Shown: positions 32,362 to 43,765 of the stretch, one piece after another
Position numbering within the stretch: the stretch's first letter is position 1
Layout of the letters: each line of letters starts with the position of its first letter
Source: Hyphomicrobiales bacterium
GTDB taxonomy: Bacteria; Pseudomonadota; Alphaproteobacteria; Rhizobiales; Rhizobiaceae
Direction of reading: 5' to 3'
NCBI GenBank assembly: GCA_900469965.1
Contig: UBZP01000025.1
Span: 1-64,000 of the forward strand
Length of the DNA stretch: 64,000 nucleotides
Translations under genes and position numbers: made by a program
Notes under the pieces: model-generated
Database searches by the model: none
Seen by the model: only the letters and a program-made list of their open reading frames with translations
Told to the model about the DNA's origin: nothing

Positions 32362-35300
32362 ATGTCCGCTCATCAGTACCCCTTCATCGATGTCGCCGTC
32401 CACGAGCGCGTGCGCCTGCCGTTCGCTCGCGGCGAAGCCGTCGTTCTGTTCTCGATCGACATGCGGCAGGTCCTGTGGAGCAACGGCCGCGGTGCGGCGC
32501 TGTTCGGCCACGGCTCGATCTACGATTTCCTCGATGCGCCCGTGCCCGAAGGCGACGTGGTGTTCCGCCAGCTCCAGACCGCTGCGCGGCAGCTCGGGCA
32601 CAGCGGGCTCGGCCGCAATCTCCTGCTTCGCATCGGCACCGGCTACCGGGGCCTGCCGGTCAGCGCCCATGTGGAGCGCATCACGCTGGCGCCGGGGCAG
32701 GATGCGGTCCTGTTCAGCACCCCGGCCGCCGGCAAGCACGAGCCCCTGGCCGAGCGCGCGGCCTCGCTTCTCGGCGGCTTCGACGATCCCGACACGCACA
32801 TGGCCGTGCTCGACGGCGATGGCGGCATCCTTGCCGCATCGTCGGGCTTTGCGGCCCTCGGCATCAGCGAGGACGCGCGGCGGCGGATGGTCGCTGCGGC
32901 GCGACGGGAGACCGACGGGCTGGTGAAGCGCCCGGTCCCGACCGGCAAGGGCCTGCTGCCGGCAGCGCTCGGCCGGATCTCGACGGATCCCGCCCTCAAT
33001 CTGCTCTTTGCGGTCGAAACCATTCTCGGCCACATGGACGCGGATCAGGACGCGACCGCCGCAGCCGAGATGGAGCAGCCTGTGCAAGCAGCGCCGGCGC
33101 TCTCCGCAAGCGCCGCGGCCGCAATTCCGGGCAGCGACATGGGCGCGCCGGGGCCGGACGGCGATCGGGCCACCGCTTCGGCCGAAGAGGAACCGGACGC
33201 CGCAGACACCGCTGCCGGCGGCGCGCCCGTTACCGAGCGCGACACGGCGGAAGCTCCGCCCGAGACCGACACGGCCAGGGCGGATGCGGATTCGAATGCG
33301 GCGGCCGAACCGGCGCCATCGGCCATGGCCGCCGATCGGGACGCCGGGTTGTCCGGTCCGTTCGGGCGGGCCTCGCGCCCGGTCCGTTTCGTCTGGAAGA
33401 TCGATGCGGAAGGGCACTTCAGCGAGCTCTCGGGCGAATTTGCCGACGTGGTCGGGGCGCATGCGGCCGACGTCATCGGCCTGCCGTTCACCGAGGTGGC
33501 GAAACGCTTCGACTTCGACAGGGACGGCACGATCGCCGAGCTGCTGCGCCGCCGCGACACCTGGTCGGGCAAGACGATCCACTGGCCGGTCGAGGGCACG
33601 GGCCTGCGCGTGCCGGTCGATCTCGCGGCCCTTCCGACCTATTCCCGCAGCCGCGAATTCGACGGCTTTCGCGGGTTCGGCATCGTCCGGACGGCCGACG
33701 CGATCGAGGACGAGCACGCGCTCGGACTTGCGATCGCAGGCCCGGCCAAGGCGGAAGCGGAGATAGCCGCAGCACAGGCGGAAGCCGAAGCTCCGGGCCG
33801 GGCCGAATCCGACGCGGTCGACGACGATACCGCCGCTGCCCCGCCGGTGCTGGACGAACTCCTGGCGGAGGAAGCCGAGGCAGAGGCTCCGCTCCCCGAA
33901 GATGCGCGCATCGACACCGCGGCGACCGGCGACGATGCGACCAGTAGTGCGCGGCGGGACGATGCGCCCGAAGCGGAGACCGGCATTCATCCGGACGACG
34001 ACTTCCGCGGCGAGCGCCCGGCGCTGCGGCTGGTCGATACCTCCGCACGGAAGCACTCCGGCAAGGTCGTGCAGCTGGACGACCGCCGCGGCGGCGTCGG
34101 CGCGCTGACGAGCGGCGAGCAGGCCGCCTTCCGCGAGATCGCCCGCCAGCTCGGCGAAACCTTCGGCAAGCGGCGATCCGGCGATCTGCCCGCAGCCCCG
34201 GTCGGCAGCGACGCTGCCCCCGGCGACGTTGCGCCATCGACCGTCGCGAAGCCGCAACGAGACGATGTCGACGACGGGCGGACGGCGGCGTCCACCGATG
34301 CCGCACCGGAGGATCGCGACGAGATCCCCGGCCTCGAAGTCGGCGAACATGCGGACGACGTTCCGGCCAAGGGCGTTTCGATCACCGGGCCGCGGACGGC
34401 GATGGACTACGGGCTGACGGCATCGGTCGTCGATGCCCTGCCCGTGGCGCTCCTGATCCACGCCGGCGACCTCTTGATCCACGCCAACCCGGAGTTCCTG
34501 GGCCTGACGGGCTATGGCTCGCTGGAGGAACTGGAAGATGCCGGCGGTCTCGAGGCCCTGCTCGATCGCCCCGGCGCCGAAGACGGGGCGCCCGACGGGA
34601 CGATGCTGCTCCGGCATGCGGACGCCACCAGCCCGGTGGCCGTCAATGCGCGGCTCCAGTCGGTGCGATGGGAGAGCGGCACCGCGCTGATGCTGGCGCT
34701 CTCGCCGGTCGCATCGCCGGCCCCGGCCGCGAACGAAGCCGCCACCGATATCAGCGACAGGGCGCCCGAGGACGACGAAAGCGAGGCGCTTGCCGCATTG
34801 CGCGACGAGGCGAGCGAGTTGCGCTCGATCCTGGAGACCGCGACGGACGGCGTCGTGGTCGTCGACCAGGAAGGCGAGATCCGCTCCATCAACCGCTCGG
34901 CCAGCGCCCTCTTCAACTACGACGAGGACGAGATTCGCGGAAAGCCCTTCGCCATCCTCTTCGCGCACGAGAGCCAGAAGGCGGTGATCGACTATCTCGC
35001 CGGGCTTGCCGGGCACGGAGTCGCGAGCGTCCTGAACGATGGTCGCGAGGTGATCGGTCGCGAGGCATCCGGCGGGTTCATTCCGCTGTTCATGACGATG
35101 GGACGGCTTTCCTCCTCGAGCGGCTACTGCGCGGTCATCCGCGACATCACGCAGTGGAAGCGCACGGAGGAGGAACTGCGCAACGCCAAGCGCGCGGCCG
35201 AGACCGCCAATGCCCACAAGAGCGAGTTCCTGGCCCGCGTCAGCCACGAGATCCGCACGCCGCTGAACGCCATCATCGGCTTCTCCGACATGATGGCCGG

Positions 35301-35916
35301 CGAACGCTTCGGGCCGATCGGCCATCCGCGCTACGTCGAATATGCCAACGACATCGGCCGCTCCGGGCGGCACGTGCTCGACATCGTCAACGACCTGCTC
35401 GACATCTCCAAGATCGAGGCCGGCGAGATGGAGCTCGATTTCACCGCCGTCGGCCTGAACGAGACCGTGTCGGAGGCCGTGTCGCTGGTGCAGCCGCAGG
35501 CGAACGGCCAGCGGGTGATCATCCGCACGTCGCTGTCGACCTCCGTGCCGCCGGTGGTGGCGGACCTGCGCTCGATCAAGCAGATCGCGCTCAACATCCT
35601 GGCGAATGCGATCCGGTTCACGCCCTCCGGCGGGCAGATCGTCGTCTCGACGTCCTACGAGAGCAACGGCAGCGTCGTGCTCCGCATCCGGGACACCGGC
35701 GTGGGGATGACGCGCAGCGAACTGGAGCAGGCGATGAAGCCGTTCCGGCAGGTGACGACGGGCGCCCGCAAGCGCGGCGACGGCACGGGCCTCGGGCTGC
35801 CCTTGACCAAGGCGATGGTGGACGCCAACCGGGCGCATTTCGCCATCAGTTCCAGCCCGAACGAAGGCACGCTCGTCGAAGTCACCTTTCCCTCCCCGCG
35901 CGTCTTGGCAGTGTGA
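32362..35916 (+). CDS. cbrA: CbrA-type multi-PAS sensor histidine kinase
   Basis: A large cytoplasmic-looking sensor kinase, 1184 residues, with no clear membrane helix. PAS-like domains sit near 339-445, 681-790 and 817-932. HisKA follows, with the phospho-accepting H962 in RVSHEIRTPLNAIIGFSDMM. The ATP-binding domain has NAIRFTPSGG, DTGVGM and GDGTGLGLPL. Two long Ala/Glu/Asp-rich stretches (about 230-335 and 460-675) look disordered. The ATG at 32362 begins the conserved-looking part; the weak ribosome site leaves the start uncertain. From memory, S. meliloti CbrA has the same size and neighbours (phasin, acsA2) and controls the cell cycle and exopolysaccharide through DivK/CtrA. Confidence 0.8.
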   Translation: MSAHQYPFIDVAVHERVRLPFARGEAVVLFSIDMRQVLWSNGRGAALFGHGSIYDFLDAPVPEGDVVFRQLQTAARQLGHSGLGRNLLLRIGTGYRGLPVSAHVERITLAPGQDAVLFSTPAAGKHEPLAERAASLLGGFDDPDTHMAVLDGDGGILAASSGFAALGISEDARRRMVAAARRETDGLVKRPVPTGKGLLPAALGRISTDPALNLLFAVETILGHMDADQDATAAAEMEQPVQAAPALSASAAAAIPGSDMGAPGPDGDRATASAEEEPDAADTAAGGAPVTERDTAEAPPETDTARADADSNAAAEPAPSAMAADRDAGLSGPFGRASRPVRFVWKIDAEGHFSELSGEFADVVGAHAADVIGLPFTEVAKRFDFDRDGTIAELLRRRDTWSGKTIHWPVEGTGLRVPVDLAALPTYSRSREFDGFRGFGIVRTADAIEDEHALGLAIAGPAKAEAEIAAAQAEAEAPGRAESDAVDDDTAAAPPVLDELLAEEAEAEAPLPEDARIDTAATGDDATSSARRDDAPEAETGIHPDDDFRGERPALRLVDTSARKHSGKVVQLDDRRGGVGALTSGEQAAFREIARQLGETFGKRRSGDLPAAPVGSDAAPGDVAPSTVAKPQRDDVDDGRTAASTDAAPEDRDEIPGLEVGEHADDVPAKGVSITGPRTAMDYGLTASVVDALPVALLIHAGDLLIHANPEFLGLTGYGSLEELEDAGGLEALLDRPGAEDGAPDGTMLLRHADATSPVAVNARLQSVRWESGTALMLALSPVASPAPAANEAATDISDRAPEDDESEALAALRDEASELRSILETATDGVVVVDQEGEIRSINRSASALFNYDEDEIRGKPFAILFAHESQKAVIDYLAGLAGHGVASVLNDGREVIGREASGGFIPLFMTMGRLSSSSGYCAVIRDITQWKRTEEELRNAKRAAETANAHKSEFLARVSHEIRTPLNAIIGFSDMMAGERFGPIGHPRYVEYANDIGRSGRHVLDIVNDLLDISKIEAGEMELDFTAVGLNETVSEAVSLVQPQANGQRVIIRTSLSTSVPPVVADLRSIKQIALNILANAIRFTPSGGQIVVSTSYESNGSVVLRIRDTGVGMTRSELEQAMKPFRQVTTGARKRGDGTGLGLPLTKAMVDANRAHFAISSSPNEGTLVEVTFPSPRVLAV

Positions 35917-36095
35917 GGCGATTGCGCTAGTGCAGGGCGGTGAGCCACCGCGCAGGCAACCGCAGCGCGACGCCCAGGCGCAGCGTCGAAGCGTCCGGCG
36001 ACGACGGGGCGGTCGCGGGCCGGGCGGACGAGAGGACGACAGCATTGCAGGCACTTTCCCGCCTTGCCCATCTCGCAACCTCCCGCAGACCGGGC

Positions 36096-37736
36096 ATGAA
36101 GGCGCACCGCACGCTTGTCGGCGCCGCCCTCTTCACCGCCGCCATCGTGCTGATGCCGCTGATCGCCATCCTGATGATCGCCGCCGGCGGCTCTGGCGAT
36201 GACTGGCCGCACCTGATCAGCAACGTCCTGCCGCGCGCCACGCTGCGGACGCTCGTGCTCCTGGCGGGCGTCGCGGCGGCGACCGCGGTGACGGGCGTGC
36301 TCACCGCCTGGCTGACGGCGAGTTGCGAGTTTCCTCTGCGCCGGCTGCTGACCGTGCTGCTGGTGCTGCCGCTGGCGATTCCGTCTTATCTCTCCGCCTA
36401 TGCGTTCGGGCAGTTCCTGGACTTTACCGGCCCGGTGCAGACCGCGCTGCGCGCGGCGTTCGGTTTCGCGACGCGCCGGGACTACTGGTTTCCCGAGGTG
36501 CGCACGACGGGCGGCGCGATCCTGGTGATGGCCAGCGTCCTCTACCCTTACGTCTATCTGGCGGCACGGGCGATGTTCCTGATGCAGGGACGCGCGGCAG
36601 CCGACGTGGCGCGCACGCTCGGTGCCGGGCCGCTCAAGGTCTTCGCCAGGGTGCAGATCCCGATGGCGCGCCCGGCGATCATGGTTGGCCTGACGCTCGT
36701 TTCCATGGAGACGCTGAACGACATCGGGGCGGTGGAATATCTCGGCGTGCAGACGCTGACGTTTTCGATCTTCGACACCTGGCTCAACCGGGGCAGCCTG
36801 GCGGGCGCGGCGCAGATCGCCTGCATCATGCTCGCCTTCGTCGCCGTCCTGCTGCTGGTGGAGCGGGCCGCCCGCCGCAGGCAGCGTTTCACCAGCAACA
36901 AGACGACGGCGGCCGTGGCCGACTCTGTCCGCCTGAGGCTGAAAGGTTGGAAGCGCTGGGCGGCCGTCGCCGCCTGCCTGCTCCCGCCGGCGCTCGGCTT
37001 TGCCATCCCCGTGCTGGTGCTGGGATCCTACGCGATGCGCCGGCTCGACCAGTTCGCCTCGCTGCGCCTGCTCTCGGCGCTGTGGAACAGCGTCCTGATC
37101 TCGTTTTGCACGGCCTGCGTCGCCGTGCTCCTGGCGTTTCTGCTGGCCTATGCCGCGCGCGCGACGCGGTCGCCGCTGACCACGCTTGCCGGCCGGCTGG
37201 CCTCGTTCGGCTACGGCGTGCCGGGTACGGTGCTGGCGATGGGCGTTCTCATTCCGCTCGCCCGCTTCGACAATGTGGTGGCGTCGTTCACGCGCGAGTG
37301 GTTCGGCTTCTCGACGGGGCTGCTTCTGACCGGCAGCGGGGTCGCGATCGTCTACGCCTGCACCGTGCGCTTCCTGACGATGGCCGAGGGCACGATCGAC
37401 GCCGGCTTCCACAAGCTGTCGCCGCATCTCGACATGGCCGCCCGCACGCTCGGGCGCACGAGTGCGCAGACGCTGCGCAGCGTGCTCTTGCCGATGATGC
37501 GGCCGGCCACGCTGACCGCGGCGCTGATGGTCTTCATCGAAGCGATGAAGGAGCTGTCGGCGACAATCATGCTGCGCCCCTTCAACTTCAACACGCTCGC
37601 GACACTCGTCTACGAGGATGCCTCCCGGGCCAAGGTGGAGGATGCCTCGGTCGCCGCGATCATCATCGTCGCGGCCGGGCTGATCCCGGTGTTCCTCGTG
37701 TCGCGCTCGCTGAACGCAACCAACGGCGGCCAATAA
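36096..37736 (+). CDS. fbpB: ferric iron ABC transporter permease (FbpB type)
   Basis: A 546-residue double-length permease with about twelve membrane helices and two copies of the binding-protein-dependent transport core. The coupling loops are DVARTLGAGPLKVFARVQIPMARPA (first half; only part quoted elsewhere) and MAARTLGRTSAQTLRSVLLP (second half). This fused layout is typical of Fe(III) permeases. The ATG at 36096 gives family length; the ribosome site is weak. It follows cbrA by 179 bases. Neither a binding protein nor an ATPase is adjacent; fbpA at 25231 is the obvious partner. Confidence 0.85.
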   Translation: MKAHRTLVGAALFTAAIVLMPLIAILMIAAGGSGDDWPHLISNVLPRATLRTLVLLAGVAAATAVTGVLTAWLTASCEFPLRRLLTVLLVLPLAIPSYLSAYAFGQFLDFTGPVQTALRAAFGFATRRDYWFPEVRTTGGAILVMASVLYPYVYLAARAMFLMQGRAAADVARTLGAGPLKVFARVQIPMARPAIMVGLTLVSMETLNDIGAVEYLGVQTLTFSIFDTWLNRGSLAGAAQIACIMLAFVAVLLLVERAARRRQRFTSNKTTAAVADSVRLRLKGWKRWAAVAACLLPPALGFAIPVLVLGSYAMRRLDQFASLRLLSALWNSVLISFCTACVAVLLAFLLAYAARATRSPLTTLAGRLASFGYGVPGTVLAMGVLIPLARFDNVVASFTREWFGFSTGLLLTGSGVAIVYACTVRFLTMAEGTIDAGFHKLSPHLDMAARTLGRTSAQTLRSVLLPMMRPATLTAALMVFIEAMKELSATIMLRPFNFNTLATLVYEDASRAKVEDASVAAIIIVAAGLIPVFLVSRSLNATNGGQ

Positions 37737-38009
37737 AAAAGGGGCGACCTTGCGGCCGCCCTCAAGAAAGTTCGATGCTGTCCAACTAAAGCGTCAGGGT
37801 AAGACGTCATGCCATTGAGGCGGCGGACCGCCGGTACGTCCTCGCATTGGACGCGCTCAAGTCGAACCGACCATGGCCGTTTCCACCTTAACAAATCCTT
37901 ACCCGGCGGCACCGGAACGGTCACGGCCGTTCACATCTCGTTGAATTTGGTTAATTCGACCGTCCGAAATTCGTTAACGCAGCCAGTGGCTTATTTAGAT
38001 GTGGCTGCA

Positions 38010-39962
<1,953 letters not shown>

Positions 39963-39996
39963 GTTTTCCTCCACTCCGACGCTTTTCTATAGCATG

Positions 39997-40050
39997 GTGC
40001 GTCGCACTATAAAGGCTGAACGGCCGCCGCCATGGTGCGATATGCGCCAT
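39997..40050. promoter_or_regulatory. TGC-N3-GCA and related palindrome before acsA2
   Basis: GTGCG-T-CGCAC (39997-40007) is a perfect palindrome with TGC-N3-GCA. ATGGTGC-GATAT-GCGCCAT (40032-40050) is a looser one. Both lie in the 183-base gap between divergent acsA2 and the AsmA-like gene. Confidence 0.45.
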
Positions 40051-40145
40051 TTTTGCGCGCGCCGGATTTGATTTCTTCGGCACGAGGGCCTATCCCCTGA
40101 CGGACGCGGAGCGCACATCCGCCGGGCAATGGGCAAAACTACGCA

Positions 40146-41981
40146 ATGGGCCTCCTTCGATACCTTCGTCCGAAGCTGCTGCTGCGGCTGCTGGCGGCCA
40201 TGGCCGTGCTGGCGCTGGCCCTGCGGCTTGCCGGGCCGACGCTCGTGTCCTCGGACAGGATCCGCGACGAGATCGAAGCCAACCTGTCGGCCTGGACCGG
40301 CGCCGAACTGGAATTCAGCGGCACGCCGCGTTTCAGTTTCTGGCCTGCTCCGCACATGGCCTTCGAAGACGTGCGGCTGCGCTATCCGGGTTCGCCGGCG
40401 GGCGATGGCGGGGAACTGCTGACCGCCGAGCGGATCGCGGTCGACTTCAGCCTGCTCGGCTCGCTGCTCGGCGCGCCGGATCTCGGGGACGTCGAGCTCG
40501 TCAGGCCGCTCTTCCACATCCGCCGCGATGAGCGTGGCGCGCTCAACTGGCAGGGCAGCAAGCGGATCGAACAGGCGCTCTCCCGCGACCCCGAAGACCG
40601 ATCGGCGCCAGCGCCCCTGCCGCAATTCGGCACGCTCCTTGTTCGCGACGGGGCCATCGCGGTCGACGACGCGCGACGGGGCCAGCACTATCGCATCAGT
40701 GATGTGACCGGAAAGATCGCCTGGCCGAAGCCCTCCTCCGACCTCGACATCGCGCTCAGGGGCGTGGTCAACGGCGAGGTGGCCGAACTGCGGCTCGCCG
40801 CCGACGAGCCGGGCCGCCTGCTGGACGGCCAGGAGGCAAACATCCGCCTTTCCTTGCGTTCCGATCCGCTGAAGCTCGACTTCGACGGAACCGCAAATCT
40901 CTCGAGCAACGCCTTTGCGACCGGCAAGATCGGGCTGAGCGTCCCCTCCTCCTCCCATCTGCTGAGCTGGACCGGAATGCGCTTCACGCCGGCCCGCAAG
41001 CTGGGTGCGCTGACGCTGGAGGGCAACATGACCACCAGCGCGCATTCCGCCCGGATCGACCAGCTCCTCCTCGACATCGACGGTTCGCGGGCGACCGGCA
41101 TCCTCGACGTCAGCCTGCCGCCGAAAGAGACGCCGAAGCTCGGCGGCACGCTTGCCTTCGACAAGGTCGATCTCGCCGCCATGGTCGCCGCCTATTCGCC
41201 TGCGCCGCGTGAGGGCGACACCGCGGCTCCCCCACAGCCGTTGACGATGGACGGGCTCGACCTCGACCTGCGCTTCTCCGCCAGGGAAGCCTTCCTCGAG
41301 CCCCTGGTGCTGACCGATTTCGCCGCGGGCGTTCGCGCCTCAGGCGGCCAGACGTCGCTCGACATCGGCGACGGGACCGTGCTTGGCGGCAGCGTCAGCG
41401 GGCAGCTCTCGGTCACCGATCGCCACCACAAGCCCGGCGGCGAGCTGCAGCTGTCGGCACGGGACATCGACTTCGGCGCGTTGATCGGCCTTGCCGGCCT
41501 GTCGGGCCCGTTGCCCACGGGTCGCGGCTCGGCCGACCTCAACCTGTTCACCGAGCAGCCGTTTGCGGGCTTTGGCGGCGCCGACCTGATCGGGACCTTC
41601 CGGCTGCACCTCGACCAGGGCAGCATCGCCGACTTCGACCGTGCGGAGTTCGAACGGCGCGCGCGCGGCGCCGAGGCGTTCAGCATGGCGGACGCCGCCG
41701 ACGGCGCGTTCGAATTTGGGAATGCGACGATCGAGGGACGCGTGGACCGGGGTCTCGCCGAAATCGCCCGCGCCACATTCGAGGGAGCCGAGAAGACGCT
41801 CTCGATCTCCGGCACGATCCCGTTCCGGCATGGCAATGTCGCGCTGGCGGGATCGCTTGCAACTCACAAGCCGGACGAGGCTTCGATGACCGAACCCGCC
41901 GTCAACTTCCTCGTCAGCGGCGCCTGGCCCGCCCCGTTGATCTCGCCGATGGCGATCCTGATGGGCATCCCCGCCAATTGA
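40146..41981 (+). CDS. AsmA-like envelope protein
   Basis: A 611-residue protein with one N-terminal membrane helix (about 11-33) and a long beta-rich periplasmic part. It starts like AsmA family members (helix, then SSDRIRDEIEANLSAWTG and the FEDVRLR strand), and has the C-terminal AsmA_2-type segment with GRGSADLNLF and GTIPFRHGN. AsmA/TamB relatives help move phospholipids or assemble outer-membrane components; the exact role of this one is unknown. It is divergent from acsA2 and convergent with potI. The ribosome site is weak. Confidence 0.83.
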   Translation: MGLLRYLRPKLLLRLLAAMAVLALALRLAGPTLVSSDRIRDEIEANLSAWTGAELEFSGTPRFSFWPAPHMAFEDVRLRYPGSPAGDGGELLTAERIAVDFSLLGSLLGAPDLGDVELVRPLFHIRRDERGALNWQGSKRIEQALSRDPEDRSAPAPLPQFGTLLVRDGAIAVDDARRGQHYRISDVTGKIAWPKPSSDLDIALRGVVNGEVAELRLAADEPGRLLDGQEANIRLSLRSDPLKLDFDGTANLSSNAFATGKIGLSVPSSSHLLSWTGMRFTPARKLGALTLEGNMTTSAHSARIDQLLLDIDGSRATGILDVSLPPKETPKLGGTLAFDKVDLAAMVAAYSPAPREGDTAAPPQPLTMDGLDLDLRFSAREAFLEPLVLTDFAAGVRASGGQTSLDIGDGTVLGGSVSGQLSVTDRHHKPGGELQLSARDIDFGALIGLAGLSGPLPTGRGSADLNLFTEQPFAGFGGADLIGTFRLHLDQGSIADFDRAEFERRARGAEAFSMADAADGAFEFGNATIEGRVDRGLAEIARATFEGAEKTLSISGTIPFRHGNVALAGSLATHKPDEASMTEPAVNFLVSGAWPAPLISPMAILMGIPAN

Positions 41982-42029
41982 CGGGGATCGGAGGGACGCA
42001 AGGCGCGACGGCCAGGCCGGCCGCCTTTC

Positions 42030-42848
42030 CTAGCGGCCTGCGAAGGCGGCGTGCTCGTCGCGCTGACGCTGGAGCTCCCGCCGCTTGGTCACGATCGAGG
42101 CGATGATCACCCCCACCGTCACCAGCGCGATGAGGAGCGTACAGGCCGCGTTGATCTCCGGCGTGACGCCGAGCCGCACCTGGCTGTAGATCTTCATCGG
42201 CAGCGTCGTGGCGCCGGGGCCGGAGGTGAAGCTCGCGATGACCAGGTCGTCCAGCGACAGCGTGAAGGCCAGCACCCAGCCCGAGAAGACGGCGGGCGCG
42301 ATGATCGGCAGCGTCACCTCGAAGAAGGTGCGAAGCGGCGTTGCGCCGAGATCGAGCGCCGCCTCCTCCACCGACCGGTCGAAGGAGAGCAGCCGCGACT
42401 GCACGACGACGGCGACGAAGCACATGGTCAGCGTGATATGGGCCAGCGTCACCGTCCAGAAGCCGCGGTCGAAACCGATCGCCACGAACAGCAGCAGCAG
42501 CGACAGGCCGGTGATGACTTCCGGCATGACGAGCGGCGCGTAGACCATGCCGGAGAACAGCATGCGGCCGCGGAAGCGGGTGAAGCGCACCAGGGACAGC
42601 GCCGCCATCGTGCCGAGCACGGTGGCGACCGTCGCCGACAGCAGCGCCACGCGGATCGTCACCCAGGCCGCGTCCATCAGGCCCTGGTTGTTGAAGAGCG
42701 CCACGTACCATTTGGTCGAAAACCCGGCCCAGACGGTGACGAGGCGGGACTCGTTGAACGAGAAGACGACCAGCAGCACGATCGGCAGGTAGAGGAAGGC
42801 GAAGCCGAGCGCCACCGAGATGATGTTGAAGCGGGACCACCTGGTCAT
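42030..42848 (-). CDS. potI: putrescine ABC transporter permease PotI
   Basis: Second permease of the PotFGHI putrescine importer, 272 residues, six membrane helices. It starts with a short cytoplasmic segment and a hydrophobic helix, has the family FNESRLV and FSTKWYVALF after helix 1, and the coupling loop EEAALDLGATPLRTFFEVTL. The tail is charged (TKRRELQRQRDE). It starts 2 bases after potH and is the last gene of the operon. It pairs with PotH. Confidence 0.93.
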   Translation of the reverse strand: MTRWSRFNIISVALGFAFLYLPIVLLVVFSFNESRLVTVWAGFSTKWYVALFNNQGLMDAAWVTIRVALLSATVATVLGTMAALSLVRFTRFRGRMLFSGMVYAPLVMPEVITGLSLLLLFVAIGFDRGFWTVTLAHITLTMCFVAVVVQSRLLSFDRSVEEAALDLGATPLRTFFEVTLPIIAPAVFSGWVLAFTLSLDDLVIASFTSGPGATTLPMKIYSQVRLGVTPEINAACTLLIALVTVGVIIASIVTKRRELQRQRDEHAAFAGR

Positions 42849-42850
42849 GG

Positions 42851-43762
42851 CTATTTCCCCCGCTCTTCGGCTTTCGCCTGCATGTTCTGGAAGAACACGA
42901 TCGGCACCACGAGGATCAGCAGAAGCACGGTCGCCACGGCGGCGGAGACCGGCCAGTCACGGTTGGCGTTGAACTCCGTCCAGAGCGTCTTGCCGATCAT
43001 CAGCGTCTGCGAGCCGCCGAGCAGGTCGGGGATGACGAACTCGCCCACCGCCGGAATGAAGACGAGCATGCAGCCGGCGACCACGCCCGCCAGCGACAGC
43101 GGGAAGGTGACTTTCCAGAAGGCGCTGATCGGCGGGCAACCGAGATCCTCGGCGGCCTCGATCAGGGAGTGGTCCATCTTCTCCAGCGCCGAATAGATCG
43201 GCAGGATCATGAAGGGCAGGTAGGAATAGACGATGCCGATATAGATCGCCCAGTTGGTGTTGAGGATGATCAGCGGCTCGTTGATGAGGCCGGCGGAGAT
43301 CAGCAGCTGGTTCAGCAGGCCCTCCGGCTTGAGTATCGCGATCCAGGCATAGACGCGGATCAGAAAGCTGGTCCAGAACGGCAGGATCACCAGCATCAGC
43401 AGCGTCGGCCGCCAGGTGCGCGGCGCCTGCGCCATGCCGTAGGCGATCGGATAGGCGATCAAGAGGGTGAGAAAGGTGGAGATCCCCGCGATCTTCAGGC
43501 TCGACAGGTAGGCGTTGATGTAGAGCGCGTCCTCCGTCAGCCAGACGAAGTTGTCGAAGCTCAGCTGGCGGATGTTGTCGATGATGCCCGCGAGGCCGTC
43601 CGCCAGCCGGAAGACCGGCTCATAGGGCGGCTGGGCGATCGCCGTCGTCGACAGCGAGATGCGGAAGACGATGACGAAGGGGATCAGGAAGAAGAAGAGC
43701 AGCCAGGCGTAGGGAACGATGATGACCAGGCGGCTGAAGATGCGGGAGCCGAGCTTGGTCAT
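42851..43762 (-). CDS. potH: putrescine ABC transporter permease PotH
   Basis: First permease of the putrescine importer, 303 residues with six helices. The extracytoplasmic loop after helix 1 is long (about 40-85). The coupling loop has IEAAEDLGCPPISAFWKVTF, and the C-terminal FVIPDLLGGSQTLMIGKTLW is typical of PotB/PotH proteins. It starts 3 bases past potG and lies directly before potI. Substrate (putrescine, with spermidine possible) is inferred from the PotF assignment. Confidence 0.93.
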   Translation of the reverse strand: MTKLGSRIFSRLVIIVPYAWLLFFFLIPFVIVFRISLSTTAIAQPPYEPVFRLADGLAGIIDNIRQLSFDNFVWLTEDALYINAYLSSLKIAGISTFLTLLIAYPIAYGMAQAPRTWRPTLLMLVILPFWTSFLIRVYAWIAILKPEGLLNQLLISAGLINEPLIILNTNWAIYIGIVYSYLPFMILPIYSALEKMDHSLIEAAEDLGCPPISAFWKVTFPLSLAGVVAGCMLVFIPAVGEFVIPDLLGGSQTLMIGKTLWTEFNANRDWPVSAAVATVLLLILVVPIVFFQNMQAKAEERGK

Positions 43763-43765
43763 ACG

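Noticed and set aside
32341-36078. A 1245-residue minus-strand reading frame opposite the cbrA-like gene
   Set aside because: It is a shadow of the high-GC coding strand: it is Arg/Gly/His-rich, has no domain pattern and no ribosome site, while the plus strand encodes a clear kinase.
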